Assembly: GCA_002298165.1 (NCBI GenBank)
Contig: DBMI01000059.1
Coordinates: 1 to 64,000, forward strand
Direction: 5' to 3'
DNA length: 64,000 bases
Origin: Desulfarculales bacterium UBA702
GTDB lineage: Bacteria; Desulfobacterota; Syntrophobacteria; Syntrophobacterales; Syntrophobacteraceae
This document shows positions 8,311 through 17,810 of the stretch, one piece after another. The position numbers were made by a program, and so were the translations under genes. The stretch's first letter is position 1. Each line of letters opens with the position of its first letter. Below the pieces are notes generated by a model. The model was not told the origin of the DNA and made no database searches. It saw nothing but the letters and a program-made list of their open reading frames with translations.

Positions 8311-8904
8311 ATGGCGGGCCAGCGAAAAGGCAGTGTGAAAAGGGATACCAAAGAGACACGGATTTTCGCCGAAATAGTTCTTGATGGCACCGGCAAGGCT
8401 GAAATCAACACAGGGGTCCCTTTTCTGGATCACATGCTGACGCTTTTTGCGGTGCACGGGCTTTTCGACCTGAACGTCAAGGCCACGGGTGATCTCGATG
8501 TGGATGCCCACCATACGGTTGAAGATGTCGGGATTTGCATTGGCACTGCCCTGGACAAGGCCCTTGGAGACCGAAGCGGGATCAGGCGCTACGGAGACTT
8601 TACGGTTCCGATGGACGAGGCGTTGGCATCGGTTACGCTGGATCTTTCGAACAGGCCGTTTCTGGTTTACAGCGCCGCTCCAATGGCGGACCGAACCGGG
8701 GAGTTCGAAACCGAGCTTGCCCCGGAGTTTTTCAGGGCTTTTGCCCAAACTGGCGGTGTAACGCTCCACGTCCGCATTCAATACGGCTCGAACACTCACC
8801 ACATGTTAGAGGCCGCTTTCAAGGCATGGGCCCGCGCCCTTGCCATAGCCGTATCCCTCGATCCGCGCCGGAGCGGAGTCCCTTCTTCGAAGGGGAAACT
8901 TTAG
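8311..8904 (+). CDS. hisB: Imidazoleglycerol-phosphate dehydratase
   Basis: This 197-residue monofunctional HisB catalyses dehydration of imidazole glycerol phosphate to imidazole acetol phosphate in histidine synthesis. Both Mn-binding histidine motifs are present: DAHHTVEDVG and TLHVRIQYGSNTHHMLEAAFKAWARAL. FLDHML lies near residue 35, and the C terminus ends with the usual SSKG. GGAGAAG precedes the ATG. No other his gene is adjacent, so it is a solitary copy. Confidence 0.97.
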   Translation: MAGQRKGSVKRDTKETRIFAEIVLDGTGKAEINTGVPFLDHMLTLFAVHGLFDLNVKATGDLDVDAHHTVEDVGICIGTALDKALGDRSGIRRYGDFTVPMDEALASVTLDLSNRPFLVYSAAPMADRTGEFETELAPEFFRAFAQTGGVTLHVRIQYGSNTHHMLEAAFKAWARALAIAVSLDPRRSGVPSSKGKL

Positions 8905-9009
8905 GTGCTGTTGATGAATTATCATGAGGGTGGAGCGGTGGATGTATAGCCGGGGATATATTTGGAATTTATGGGGCGGTCAACTTAACCGAGCAACGCG
9001 CAACGCCTT

Positions 9010-9166
9010 GTAGGGTGGGCACGGCGCTTTATCGTGCCCACCAACTGCCGACGGGAACCCCGATCATAATCGGGTGATGCGAAAAACCATTGTAGGGGCA
9101 AATGATTATTTGCCCATATATAAGCAACGCTGAGGTAGGCACGATAAAGCGCCGTGCCCACCCTAC
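9010..9166. repeat. Inverted repeat element with inner family-B palindrome
   Basis: Two 33-base arms (9010-9042 and 9134-9166) are inverted copies with one mismatch; their core is GGGCACGGCGCTTTATCGTGCC. Between them lies a second palindrome, TTGTAGGGGCAAAT at 9090-9103 answered by ATTTGCCC at 9108-9115, which recurs at 57293. The layout resembles a miniature mobile or REP-type element. It occupies the roughly 300-bp gap between hisB and the reductase gene; nothing else was found there. Confidence 0.75.
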
Positions 9167-9208
9167 GCGCTAAGCAGACATTATGCCCTTTGTACCCACG
9201 GAATGACC

Positions 9209-10135
9209 TCACCCCCGAGACGCTTTTAAAGCAGCGGGTTTTAGCATCGCATAGGCAAGTCCCATCACCGGTGTTGGGACCCCGTATTTCTCGCCCATCC
9301 GCGCCACTATGCCGACGAGGGATTCGAGTTCGGCGGGCTTTCCGCATTCCATGTCGCGTTGCATCGAAGTCTTCATCGACGGAGCGCTGTTATCGGTAAA
9401 GGCGAGCGTCTTTTCGACGATGTCGGAATCGAGTGCCACACCCGCGGCTCGAGCCACCGCCGCCACTTCGCCGATTGCAGCCGAAAGTGCCGATCGGGCC
9501 TCGGGCACATCCCGAAAATCGCCGAATGGTGAACGGGTAAGGCAGCTTATTGCGGCAACCGGTGCTATGAACGCAAACTTAGTCCAGATAACCCTGGAGA
9601 TGTTGTCGCTCAATTCAACGGTCGCACCGCTGGTGGCGAGAGCATCGAAAACCGCCCTCAACCTGGTGGTAGTCGCGCCACTGACCTCACCGACTGCAAT
9701 TCGGCGAAAATCGCTGTACTGACCGATAACTCCCGGCTCCTCGATTGCCGCCGACAACCAGGTAACACCTCCTATAAGGTGCTCCAAGCCCACCGCAGCT
9801 CCGATCCTTTCCACCGAATCAACCCCATTTTGCAGAGGCATAACAATAGTATCGCGCCCCACCATGGGCTTGATCGCCCTTGCCGCATCTTCGGTGTGAT
9901 AGGTCTTGGTTGTAAAGATTATCAGGTCGACCGGGCCGATATCGGCCGGTTTGTCAGTGGCCCTGGCGGGAGATATCGTAAAGTCGCCATGTACGCTTTT
10001 TACCCGGAGACCTTTGTCCAGAATGGCCTCAAGATGGGCTCCGCGCGCGATAAACGTAACGTCGTGTCCTTTAAGGGCAAGCAGCCCGCCGTAATATCCT
10101 CCAACCCCTCCTGTTCCCATTATCGCGATCTTCAT
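9209..10135 (-). CDS. panE: 2-dehydropantoate 2-reductase family protein
   Basis: This 308-residue NADPH-dependent reductase is predicted to reduce ketopantoate to pantoate for pantothenate/CoA synthesis. The N-terminal Rossmann motif is GTGGVGGYYGG (residues 7-17), with FTTKTYHT and MPLQNGVDS downstream. The ApbA C-terminal domain contains TKFAFIAP and SMKTSMQRDMECGKPAELE. The ATG at 10135 has AGGGGA about 7 bases upstream; a TTG one codon earlier is not preferred. The family also contains reductases of other 2-oxo acids, so the exact substrate is inferred. Confidence 0.88.
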   Translation of the reverse strand: MKIAIMGTGGVGGYYGGLLALKGHDVTFIARGAHLEAILDKGLRVKSVHGDFTISPARATDKPADIGPVDLIIFTTKTYHTEDAARAIKPMVGRDTIVMPLQNGVDSVERIGAAVGLEHLIGGVTWLSAAIEEPGVIGQYSDFRRIAVGEVSGATTTRLRAVFDALATSGATVELSDNISRVIWTKFAFIAPVAAISCLTRSPFGDFRDVPEARSALSAAIGEVAAVARAAGVALDSDIVEKTLAFTDNSAPSMKTSMQRDMECGKPAELESLVGIVARMGEKYGVPTPVMGLAYAMLKPAALKASRG

Positions 10136-10187
10136 CAATTTTCCCCTTCAATTTTTATAAAAGATTTCGCGTTCTTCGCGATAGCGG

Positions 10188-11630
10188 TCAGGCCTTTGCT
10201 TTGTAGATTTCAGGTATCTCGGGCTCTACCATGCCTAACCTGTCCGGATCGGTTTCACCGGAATCGATGTTATAGACGGCCTGTGTCGGGTAGGCCAACT
10301 CGATTCCCTCGTCCCGGAAGCGGCGCATTATCTCGAGGCAGGTGCGCTGCAGCCATTCCTGGTACTTCCAGAAATCGCCCGGAAAGTACCAGGCAAAAAC
10401 GGAAATGTTCAGGCTCCAATCGTTGAAGCCGTTGAAGTGAACACGCGGCGGATTTTCCGGCCTCATGCCCTCGTGGTTTTCCAGTATCCCGCTGATTATT
10501 TCCACCGCCCGTTCGACCTTCTCGGGAGGTGTCGAGCAGGTGAGTCCGAAATTGGCACTCCACCGCAGATAGCTTCTTTTGCCGATGTTTTCCAGCGGCG
10601 AATTAATTATCTTCTCATTCGGGATGGACACCAGGTTGCCGGTCAGGGTTCGAAGGCGCGTGCTGCGAAACCCCACTTCCTCGACAAAACCGTCGTGCTT
10701 GTCGATTATTATTCGCTCTCCAACCTGGAAAGGCTTGTCCAGAAGGATGGTAAGGCTTCCCAGAAAGTTGGCTATTGAGTCCTTTCCCGCAAGGGCAAAG
10801 GCGAGACCTCCGATCCCGAGCGAGGCGACGAGCGGGCCGATCTCTATGCCGGTCATGTTCTGGACCACCATGATGCCGCCCACGACGATGACGAATCCCT
10901 TGACCGTCTTGCTGATCAGGGGGAAAAGCATGTCGTTTATGCTTTTGTCGCCCGCCTTCGTCCAGGTGTGCATCCTGGAATCGGCAATGCTGATAAACCT
11001 GTAGATAAACCAGAAAAGAGCGATGGTACCGCCAAAATCAGCGGCCTTTCCCGCGGCCCGGTGAACCAGGCTGAAACCGCCGGGTGAATCGAAACTCGCC
11101 CAGATGGGTGAGAGCGCCCAATATATACCGTATACCTTCACAAAGAGCGAAAGCGGGCTGGTAAGCGATTCGAGCAGTAGATCGCACCAGTTCAACTCGG
11201 TCCCGCATCTTCTAAGCCTCATGTTAATCAGGCGCCGGATTACCCAGTCAAGACCCGTCACGAACAGGAGAAGTCCCACACAGACCAGGAGCCTAAGCCA
11301 GCTTATCCCGCCAAAGGCGATGGCGCCTATCCATTTTCCCACGCTCTTCGAAGCATTGTTGCCCACCTTGTCGATGCTCTTCCCGAGCGCCTCCCCGGCT
11401 TCATCGATTTTTTCGGCATTGATCGGCACCGGTACGTCTTCGGGCTGGAGCATCGGGATTCCGGTCTGGGCGGACTTGTCGGAGGCTTGATCGGGTTGGG
11501 AGGGAACGGATTTTGCGGCCGGCTGGCTTTTCTTTGCCGGTGCGGTATCGCCTGCAAAACCAGGACAAGCAAACAAAAGTAGAATAAAAATCCATAGTGC
11601 TGCGCGGATCAACTTCTTATTGGAAATCAT
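10188..11630 (-). CDS. MscS-family mechanosensitive ion channel
   Basis: This 480-residue inner-membrane channel starts with a cleavable or anchoring hydrophobic segment (about residues 8-27). A Pro/Ala/Ser-rich periplasmic stretch follows, then about four membrane helices. The pore helix and beta-domain signature is complete: LGIGGLAFALAGKDSIANFLGSLTILLDKPFQVGERI, then GFVEEVGFRSTRLRT and VSIPNEKI. The C-terminal alpha/beta cage continues to residue 480. It opens on membrane tension to release osmolytes. The chosen ATG (11630) has GGAG about 10 bases upstream; a GTG 9 codons earlier is possible. Confidence 0.92.
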   Translation of the reverse strand: MISNKKLIRAALWIFILLLFACPGFAGDTAPAKKSQPAAKSVPSQPDQASDKSAQTGIPMLQPEDVPVPINAEKIDEAGEALGKSIDKVGNNASKSVGKWIGAIAFGGISWLRLLVCVGLLLFVTGLDWVIRRLINMRLRRCGTELNWCDLLLESLTSPLSLFVKVYGIYWALSPIWASFDSPGGFSLVHRAAGKAADFGGTIALFWFIYRFISIADSRMHTWTKAGDKSINDMLFPLISKTVKGFVIVVGGIMVVQNMTGIEIGPLVASLGIGGLAFALAGKDSIANFLGSLTILLDKPFQVGERIIIDKHDGFVEEVGFRSTRLRTLTGNLVSIPNEKIINSPLENIGKRSYLRWSANFGLTCSTPPEKVERAVEIISGILENHEGMRPENPPRVHFNGFNDWSLNISVFAWYFPGDFWKYQEWLQRTCLEIMRRFRDEGIELAYPTQAVYNIDSGETDPDRLGMVEPEIPEIYKAKA

Positions 11631-11732
11631 CGGGAACCGACTCCATTCTATTTGCACGGGTATAAATTCCGGTAATTGTAAAAAAGGGCGAACATCATTT
11701 CAAGGGAGCTGTCATGACAAGGTGTGGCGAGT

Positions 11733-11889
11733 GCATTTTCACCGCAGAGCGCGCCGAGGACGCTGAGAAGTAGGAGCGATAATTATGATAAGAAAATCTT
11801 GGTTTAAGCAAAATAAAGGTGTTCGGATCACCGAACACCTTCATCCATTCATCTTCCTCCGCGTCTCTGCGTACTCTGCGGTGAAAAAT
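11733..11889. repeat. Inverted repeat, family C
   Basis: Two imperfect inverted arms (11733-11770 and 11853-11889) share the core TTTTCACCGCAGAG. They flank a region containing a separate perfect hairpin. They lie between the SPOR and MscS genes. Confidence 0.6.
11808..11841 (-). terminator. Intrinsic terminator after the SPOR gene
   Basis: The 10-bp perfect stem AGGTGTTCGG / CCGAACACCT (11817-11840, loop 11827-11830) is followed on the minus strand by a TTTATTTT tail. It lies about 50 bases beyond the SPOR gene stop. Confidence 0.65.
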
Positions 11890-11893
11890 GCCT

Positions 11894-13009
11894 TTAGTCA
11901 GAGGTTTTGGCCGGGGTAGCAGGTTTAGGTTTGGCAGAAGCACCCGGCAGAGGTTTTTTGGCCGCTACCGATTTCTCAGCTTTTTTTTCAACCGCTGGAG
12001 CTACAGCTTTTTTAGCAGGACCCGGCGCAGCCGAATCGGGTTTTACGTTTTGCTTCAAAACGGCCGGCTTCTTCATGGCCGATTTGACGGCGGGAGTCTC
12101 CAAACCGCAAGCGGCAGCACTTTTTATCACCGTGGGACTAACTTTCGGTTCGCTCTTTAATTGCTCCGCCAGGGTTGATGCTTTGCTCATGCTTGAAACG
12201 GGTTTTGTTATAACCGTAAATGCGTAGCCTCCTCCGGCCGCGGAGGGGCACAGCGAAACGTCGTATCCCCTTTTTCGGAGCCTTGCAACAACCTCATCCG
12301 CCGATTGCTTTTCTTTATAGCAGCCAATCTGGACTGAAAAGCTTCCGCCTTTGCCGGCTGTTCCGGCCACTTTGGTCTCGGGTTTCGCCACGGGCGCGGC
12401 GGCAGTTTCGGGTTTTTCGGGAGCAGGAGCAGTCTTGGCCGTTTTGGCCTGTTCCTTTGGCTCTTTCTTTTCAGCCTTTTCAGGTCTTTGTGCCTTTTCG
12501 GATTTCTGGGCCGGCGCTTGGGCAACCGGTGGCGTTTTCTGGGCCGGCGCGGGAGCCGCAGGCGGTATTTTCGGGGTCAGCGCCGGTGCCTGGGGACTCT
12601 TCGGGAAGATATCCCTTGGGGCGGGTTCCGGCGGCTTGGCAGTCTGGACGGGTTCCTGCGGCTGAACGGGCTGCTGGGGTGCCGGCTGAGGCTCGACACT
12701 CGGCGCCGGTTCTGACGGTTTTGCCGGCTCAGCCGGGGTTTCGGGTTTGGCTGCGAGGCCGCCCTGAATTCCCGGAGGGACCTCACCCGGCGCGGCTTCC
12801 GGCGGTTTTGGGAGTTCCTTCCTCACGGATGGCTTTTCCGCCATGGTTCTCCTGGAAGCTTCCCTGGTTTTGGGATTCAACAGGTAGGATACCGCAACCA
12901 CCGCCAGGCTGATGCCAAGAATCGCCCACAGCAAATACTTCACGTAAGGCGGTCCCCCTCCCGGCCCTTTGCCTGCCCCTCCTCGTCGCAAAAAGACCTT
13001 CTTCTGCAT
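11894..13009 (-). CDS. SPOR-domain membrane protein with long Pro/Ala-rich linker
   Basis: This 371-residue bitopic protein has a short basic cytoplasmic N terminus, one transmembrane helix (about residues 24-45), and a long linker rich in Pro, Ala, Lys and Glu (about 50-225). A SPOR domain follows (FSVQIGCYKEKQSADEVVARLRKRGYDV onward, about 228-305), then a basic Ala/Lys/Pro tail. SPOR domains bind peptidoglycan stripped of stem peptides, usually at the division septum. GAGGGGGAG lies directly before the ATG, which is tight spacing. It is downstream of the aminotransferase gene on the same strand, only 19 bases away, so probably cotranscribed. Confidence 0.87.
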   Translation of the reverse strand: MQKKVFLRRGGAGKGPGGGPPYVKYLLWAILGISLAVVAVSYLLNPKTREASRRTMAEKPSVRKELPKPPEAAPGEVPPGIQGGLAAKPETPAEPAKPSEPAPSVEPQPAPQQPVQPQEPVQTAKPPEPAPRDIFPKSPQAPALTPKIPPAAPAPAQKTPPVAQAPAQKSEKAQRPEKAEKKEPKEQAKTAKTAPAPEKPETAAAPVAKPETKVAGTAGKGGSFSVQIGCYKEKQSADEVVARLRKRGYDVSLCPSAAGGGYAFTVITKPVSSMSKASTLAEQLKSEPKVSPTVIKSAAACGLETPAVKSAMKKPAVLKQNVKPDSAAPGPAKKAVAPAVEKKAEKSVAAKKPLPGASAKPKPATPAKTSD

Positions 13010-13028
13010 CTCCCCCTCCCCGCTCCTG

Positions 13029-14216
13029 CTACTTACTTTTCGCAGCCTTTATAACCCGTTCGAATCCCGGCAGCGCCCCTTCGATTATCCGGTCATCAAC
13101 GCAGTATGCAATTCTGAAGTGGCCCGGCCCACCAAACCCGGTACCCGGAACGACCAGTATGTTCTCTTCCTGCAGAAGCTTCACAAACTGGATATCGTCG
13201 GGAAGCGGTGACCTCGGGAAAAGGTAGAAAGCGCCGCCCGGGACCGTGAGTTCGTACCCGAACGAGGTAAGCGCCTCTACCAGCCGGTCTCTTTTGCGTT
13301 TGTATATGTTTACATCAACACAGACTCCCTGGAGTTCCACTACAAGCCGCTGCATAATAGCCGGCGCGTTTACGAAACCGAGGATCCGGTTTGCAAGCGT
13401 CAGGGCATCCAAAACCGCCGAGGGCTCATCGATGTCCGGACCCACTGCCACAAAGCCGATGCGCTCGCCGGGAATCGACAGGTCCTTCGAATAAGAACTC
13501 GTGATTAGTGAGTTCGTGTAGTGCTGGAAAATGCAGGGCACGGCCTGTTTGTCGTACACAATTTTGCGGTACGGCTCATCCGATACCAGATATATCGTGT
13601 GCCCTGACTCGCGGCTTTTCTCCCGCAAAATCCCGCCCAGCCTTGAAAGTGATTCGGCTGAATAGATCTGCCCGGTGGGGTTGTTTGGCGAATTTATCAG
13701 GATGACCTTGGTCTTGGGCCCGATTGCCTGCTTGATCCTGTCCAGGTCGAGAGTGAAATCGGACTTGGTGGGGACCGGTTTTAGCACCCCACCGTGATTG
13801 TCCGTATAGAACCCGTATTCCACGAAATAGGGCGCCGGGCAGATAACTTCATCTCCCGGATCGAGCAGTGCCTTGAAAATAATATTAAGCCCACCGGCGG
13901 CCCCGCAGGTAGCGATTATCCGATCCTGGGCCATCGAGACGCAGTATTCCCCGCAAAGAAAGGCGGACATTGCCGCGCGGGTGCTCGGGAGTCCGGCATT
14001 TGGCATATAGGCGTGTTTTCCTGGCTCTTCGCTCTTTGCCAGCTCGATCAGTTTCTCCCGCACTATGTCCGGGGGAGGAACATTGGGATTTCCCAGGCTG
14101 AAATCATAGACTTTATCCGCGCCGTGGATCTGCTTGAGGCGCCCGCCCTCTTCGAACATCTTTCGAATCCACGAGGATTTTGCCGAAAATTGACGCATTT
14201 TTGAGGAAATCGCCAT
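13029..14216 (-). CDS. Pyridoxal-phosphate aminotransferase, class I/II
   Basis: This 395-residue fold-type I aminotransferase shows the AspC-like motifs: DFSLGNPNVPPP near residue 38, AYMPNAGLP, ATCGAAGGLNII, and INSPNNPTGQ. DEPYR contains the PLP-contacting Asp and Tyr. The Schiff-base lysine is in SSYSKDLSIPGERIG, and the substrate-carboxylate Arg is in HFRIAYC. It transfers an amino group between an amino acid and a 2-oxo acid in the cytoplasm; the substrate cannot be assigned. GGAGG lies 13 bases upstream of the chosen ATG, which is slightly far. Confidence 0.92.
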   Translation of the reverse strand: MAISSKMRQFSAKSSWIRKMFEEGGRLKQIHGADKVYDFSLGNPNVPPPDIVREKLIELAKSEEPGKHAYMPNAGLPSTRAAMSAFLCGEYCVSMAQDRIIATCGAAGGLNIIFKALLDPGDEVICPAPYFVEYGFYTDNHGGVLKPVPTKSDFTLDLDRIKQAIGPKTKVILINSPNNPTGQIYSAESLSRLGGILREKSRESGHTIYLVSDEPYRKIVYDKQAVPCIFQHYTNSLITSSYSKDLSIPGERIGFVAVGPDIDEPSAVLDALTLANRILGFVNAPAIMQRLVVELQGVCVDVNIYKRKRDRLVEALTSFGYELTVPGGAFYLFPRSPLPDDIQFVKLLQEENILVVPGTGFGGPGHFRIAYCVDDRIIEGALPGFERVIKAAKSK

Positions 14217-14504
14217 TGCTGATGCAAAACCTCCCTAAATCTGCCCGCACTATCTACTGGAGCTGGTATTTGTTTATCCGCTACTTAGTGGAAATCTTCC
14301 TCATTTCGGGGCACTATAAGAGAGATTTGCGTTCTTATGCAAGAAACTATTTGGGTATTCGGGGTGGGTGATTTTGGGTTGCGGGTTCAGCACCGCGGTG
14401 ACTTATATTTTGATGCGCGAATGCAGGGCTGTTTTAGGCTGGGTGCTTTTCGACCTTCATCATATTGAAATACCGGCTTTGCTCTGGAATTGGGTGAAAG
14501 GTGA

Positions 14505-14524
14505 GGCAGGCTTTCCAGCCTGCC
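14505..14524. repeat. Palindromic repeat family A, copy 3
   Basis: This 20-base palindrome is identical to the copy at 7229. It lies in the otherwise featureless 360-bp gap between the aminotransferase and lipoprotein genes. Confidence 0.72.
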
Positions 14525-14576
14525 GCTGTTTCGTGGGCCCACTCCCCACTGTTCCACGACCCCTCGATACTATTTG

Positions 14577-14993
14577 CTATTTCGCCGCTCCGACCTCGAT
14601 ACGAACAGTCTTCCCTATGGGTGAGCGAAGCAGATTTTTGCTCCGAAGCTCGTAGGTACCCGGCGACGGCAGCTCGATATTCGAGATGGAAGTCGCCTTC
14701 GCACCCACACGCAAAACCTTCAACTCTTTGCCTTTCGGGTCCTTGAATATGAAATCCTGTTCGGAGCCGGTTAAATTATTTACCTGCAGGATGTACTCTC
14801 CGGGTTTTTCCAGGCGAATGCGATCGGGCTTGAGGCTGTAGCTGCTCGCCTCGATGTTTATCGTCGTCTCGGCAGTCGGTACGGCCGGTGCCGGCTTGGG
14901 TTGCGGCTGGCTCTTCCTCCACCACGAACAGCCGGATACCGCGGCCATGATGACCAGGAGCAAAAATATCCAATGTACGGCGAATTTACGCAT
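14577..14993 (-). CDS. Lipoprotein with cupredoxin-like beta domain
   Basis: This 138-residue exported protein carries a lipoprotein signal with lipobox AVSGC (C22) and a Pro/Lys linker. A compact all-beta domain (about residues 45-138) follows, with SYSLKPDRIRLEKPGEYILQVNN and LPSPGTYELRSKN, the pattern of cupredoxin-like EfeO/plastocyanin folds. No copper-ligand set (His, Cys, Met) is seen, so metal binding is unlikely. The ATG at 14993 has GAAGGAAG upstream; a GTG 8 codons earlier is not needed. The function is unknown. Confidence 0.72.
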   Translation of the reverse strand: MRKFAVHWIFLLLVIMAAVSGCSWWRKSQPQPKPAPAVPTAETTINIEASSYSLKPDRIRLEKPGEYILQVNNLTGSEQDFIFKDPKGKELKVLRVGAKATSISNIELPSPGTYELRSKNLLRSPIGKTVRIEVGAAK

Positions 14994-15352
14994 GAAATTA
15001 GCTTCCTTCAGTTTCACAATCCGGCTGCTTCTGACAGAAATATCCAGCCCGAAAATACGAGGTTCAAAGATGGACGACTATAATGAAATTATAATTTATG
15101 GCCGGGAGGACTCTACTTAAAAAAATCCCTGTAAACAACTCAAATCCTGAGCTGGTTCTATACTCCACAATGGCGTATTATTTGACGGCTGGTTCAGTGT
15201 TTGGCCTTTGATCCTGGTCCTCTGGTTACCTGAGGCTATTTCCCTGATTTTGAGCACTGCCCATTCGCAGCCCCTTTTCTCGCGAGCGACAAGGCGCATG
15301 ATTGAAATAACGGATATATCTTGCGATATTTTTAACCAAAAGGGCGGACACG

Positions 15353-15400
15353 GTGGTCCCCTTTTACTTCTCCGCTACCCCGTCAAAGTGGTCCCCTTTT
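15353..15400. mobile_element. Possible IS21-type terminal remnant
   Basis: The motif GTGGTCCCCTTTT occurs twice as a direct repeat (15353-15365 and 15388-15400), 35 bases apart. IS21-family ends carry multiple short terminal repeats of this general kind. No istA or istB gene is present. The 670-bp gap 15018-15690 around it contains no gene I can support. It marks the left border of the defence island. Confidence 0.4.
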
Positions 15401-15690
15401 CCATTTCCATACACACGCTTTAGCTCACGGGATATTGGTACCTTCGGTGAATGGCGCGAGGAGTTGAGACGACACCTTTCCTTTGTGCGCTGCATTAACT
15501 CCAGACTTCCATATCCTGACACAATTTACATTCCCTGTGAGAAATAGTATTAGATGGGAGAAGGCACAGATAGTAAATTCTTGGCACATCGATCCTTGTT
15601 TGGACGCTAAACACGCAGGGTTCCTCTCATTTTCAAGTTGTGCTCAGGCACTGGTCACCATGCGGCCTCGACTTTAATTGGAGTACCTTT

Positions 15691-16890
15691 ATGGAGAAGT
15701 ACGACGTTGCCCTCTCGTTCGCTGGGGAAGATCGGAAGTACGTCGAAAAAGTAGCCAAACATCTCCGAACAAGGGGTGTGAAGGTCTTCTATGACCAGTT
15801 CGAGGAAGTCAAGCTCTGGGGTAAAGACCTTTACACTTTTTTTTCGGACGTGTACCAAAATCAGGCCTCTTTCACAGTGATGTTCATCTCCGAAGCATAC
15901 AAAGAGAAGTTGTGGACTAATCACGAGCGCAAGAGTGCTCAGGCTAGGGCATTCTCAGAGAATAAAGAATACATCCTCCCAGCGTTCTTCGATACTAATG
16001 TCGAAGTGCCTGGAGTGCTGAAGACCACAGGCTATTTAGACCTTTCAAGACTGACTCCTGAACAATTAGCAGACAAGATCATAGAGAAGCTACAGGATGC
16101 GGGAGTATTGATTCTGGCCGAGCCCCAGTTCTCGTACTCAGAAGCGGCCCTCGCAGACATTGATTTTCCCATTAAGACAAATGATGAGGTCTCAGATGTA
16201 ATAAAAGCGCTCAGATCCTATGACTGGTACAAACAGAATCCTGCAATTGAGAAAATATTTAACCTGGACTGGTCGCGGCGGACCCCTGACGAGGCATTTA
16301 TCCTTGGGCGCAACATCTACCAATGTGCCGTCGGAGGTGAATGGGGGGCGGAAGGCATCATAAAAAACCTCAGGCGTGAGTTAGCGAGGCTTCCAGCCGA
16401 GTGGGCTGAGCACGTTTTGAACGGTATGTTCTATGAAGTGTACTTTGACCACAATGGGGAATTTCGGGGTACAAAGCTTAAGGATAAGTTCCTATCCGAA
16501 CTTTTTTCAATTGAGACCGCCACGAAATTTGAAAGATCAATCGCATTCATTCGATACAAGCTGCTCCCGTACAGAGATAAACTCGCGGTCCTGCCCAATA
16601 AGAGACCCGAGATTCTTAAAGTTAGCGTCAGAATTTCTTCGAAGGATCCCCTCGTTTTCACGAGTGTTAAGTGTCAGGGAAAAGAACAGCTGATCAAGAT
16701 AGACGAAAATTCAGACGAATCAGAATGGCCTGCACCTGATGGCTTCAGATTAAGAAACTTCCCAAGACTACTAAGAGAACTTTGGAACCTACCGGAAAAC
16801 CATTTGGAGGTAGCTTACGATAAAGATTTACCAGACATGACGAAAGCAACCTTGCCCAAAGGGAAATCTATTGGAGACTTGAGGTTTTGA
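15691..16890 (+). CDS. TIR-domain protein with large unknown C-terminal domain
   Basis: In this 399-residue protein, residues 1-135 are a TIR domain: YDVALSFAGEDR (box 1), VFYDQFEEVKLWGKDL, and helix LWTNHERKS with the candidate catalytic glutamate E79 four residues after W75. Bacterial TIR domains of this type cleave NAD+ or make cyclic ADP-ribose signals in antiviral defence. Residues about 160-399 form an unrecognised domain with no membrane segments. GGAG at 15680-15683 supports the ATG at 15691. It is the first gene of the island, 227 bp upstream of a HEPN gene on the same strand. Defence function is inferred from family and neighbours. Confidence 0.85.
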   Translation: MEKYDVALSFAGEDRKYVEKVAKHLRTRGVKVFYDQFEEVKLWGKDLYTFFSDVYQNQASFTVMFISEAYKEKLWTNHERKSAQARAFSENKEYILPAFFDTNVEVPGVLKTTGYLDLSRLTPEQLADKIIEKLQDAGVLILAEPQFSYSEAALADIDFPIKTNDEVSDVIKALRSYDWYKQNPAIEKIFNLDWSRRTPDEAFILGRNIYQCAVGGEWGAEGIIKNLRRELARLPAEWAEHVLNGMFYEVYFDHNGEFRGTKLKDKFLSELFSIETATKFERSIAFIRYKLLPYRDKLAVLPNKRPEILKVSVRISSKDPLVFTSVKCQGKEQLIKIDENSDESEWPAPDGFRLRNFPRLLRELWNLPENHLEVAYDKDLPDMTKATLPKGKSIGDLRF

Positions 16891-17117
16891 ACATGATTAG
16901 TCCGACATTACTTCCTCTTCCAATACCCATCCGGAAACTACCTCCAGTCTGCTAAAGCCGCAGAGAATGAGCTTTCCTTGAATTCGACTACTATGGGAAA
17001 GGAAAAAACGAGTTTCTCATCGGACCAACTCTATCTTGAATTTTAGCGTACTTTCCGCCACACTGGGCCGACATGTTCAGCCTGCGACTTGTGCTTTTAG
17101 TTGGTTAACCAAATACT

Positions 17118-17810
17118 ATGATTGGAAAGCAGATGAGCTACGAGGATCGGCATATGTACGAACAAGAGGAGGCCATGGAAAGATTCCTCGAAGACGAATT
17201 GCGCCGGATCGCCGAAGAACCTGTGTTCTTCTATTTGGCTGTCAACGGTGACGCCATCGAGGATCGTGTTACGCGTTGTCTCACTGAGGCTCAAGTCTTG
17301 TGCGATAATGGTTATTATGGCGCAGCTCTTACTCGTGCTGTAACCGGAATTGAAGTCACCATCCGATTCTTTTTGACAAAACCATTGGTCCAAGGTGCTT
17401 TCCTCTCAGACGAATGGGCAGACCTCTTAGCAGACAAAGTACTTAGAAGTCGAACATCTGATGACAGGAAATTGCTCCCCGCAATACTTCGGAACTGGAG
17501 AATGGATATAACCACGATAAAGTTATCAAGTGGGGCACAGGCATGGGAACAGATTGAAACCAAGGTTCTCCCGCGCCGAAACGACTATGTGCACAAGGCA
17601 GATGACGCAGCGCAAAAAGACTCTATTCTTGCCATCGAGTGTCTCCAAACTCTGCTTACTCAAGTAGTTGATCCACTCGCGGTTAAACTCGGCTTCACAC
17701 GCGACCAAACTGGTTCCTGGTCAACCGTCATCCCTAAGGATGTAGCAGGAGTGCATTTCGAGCCCAGGACTTTTGAAAAGGGAAGTCCGTTTAAAGAAAA
17801 TCAGAGTTGA
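17118..17810 (+). CDS. HEPN-domain protein, candidate ribonuclease
   Basis: This 230-residue mainly helical protein has a helix CLTEAQVLCDNGYYGAAL...AVTGIEV (about residues 54-80), typical of the first HEPN helices. A later RNDYVH (R154 to H159) matches the HEPN catalytic RX4H motif and is followed by a long helix IECLQTLL. HEPN proteins are metal-independent RNases common in toxin and abortive-infection systems. The start is uncertain: M1 (17118) lacks a clear site and M6 is possible. It sits between TIR and SIR2-HerA genes, so it may be the effector partner of the upstream TIR gene. Confidence 0.68.
   Translation: MIGKQMSYEDRHMYEQEEAMERFLEDELRRIAEEPVFFYLAVNGDAIEDRVTRCLTEAQVLCDNGYYGAALTRAVTGIEVTIRFFLTKPLVQGAFLSDEWADLLADKVLRSRTSDDRKLLPAILRNWRMDITTIKLSSGAQAWEQIETKVLPRRNDYVHKADDAAQKDSILAIECLQTLLTQVVDPLAVKLGFTRDQTGSWSTVIPKDVAGVHFEPRTFEKGSPFKENQS

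Noticed and set aside
12220..12912. Plus-strand frames opposite the SPOR linker
   Set aside because: The Pro/Ala-rich linker gives open frames on both strands by composition; only the minus frame has TM and SPOR domains.
15117..15299. Small minus-strand frame in the gap before the TIR gene
   Set aside because: No motif, no ribosome-binding site; the region looks like decayed insertion-sequence DNA.
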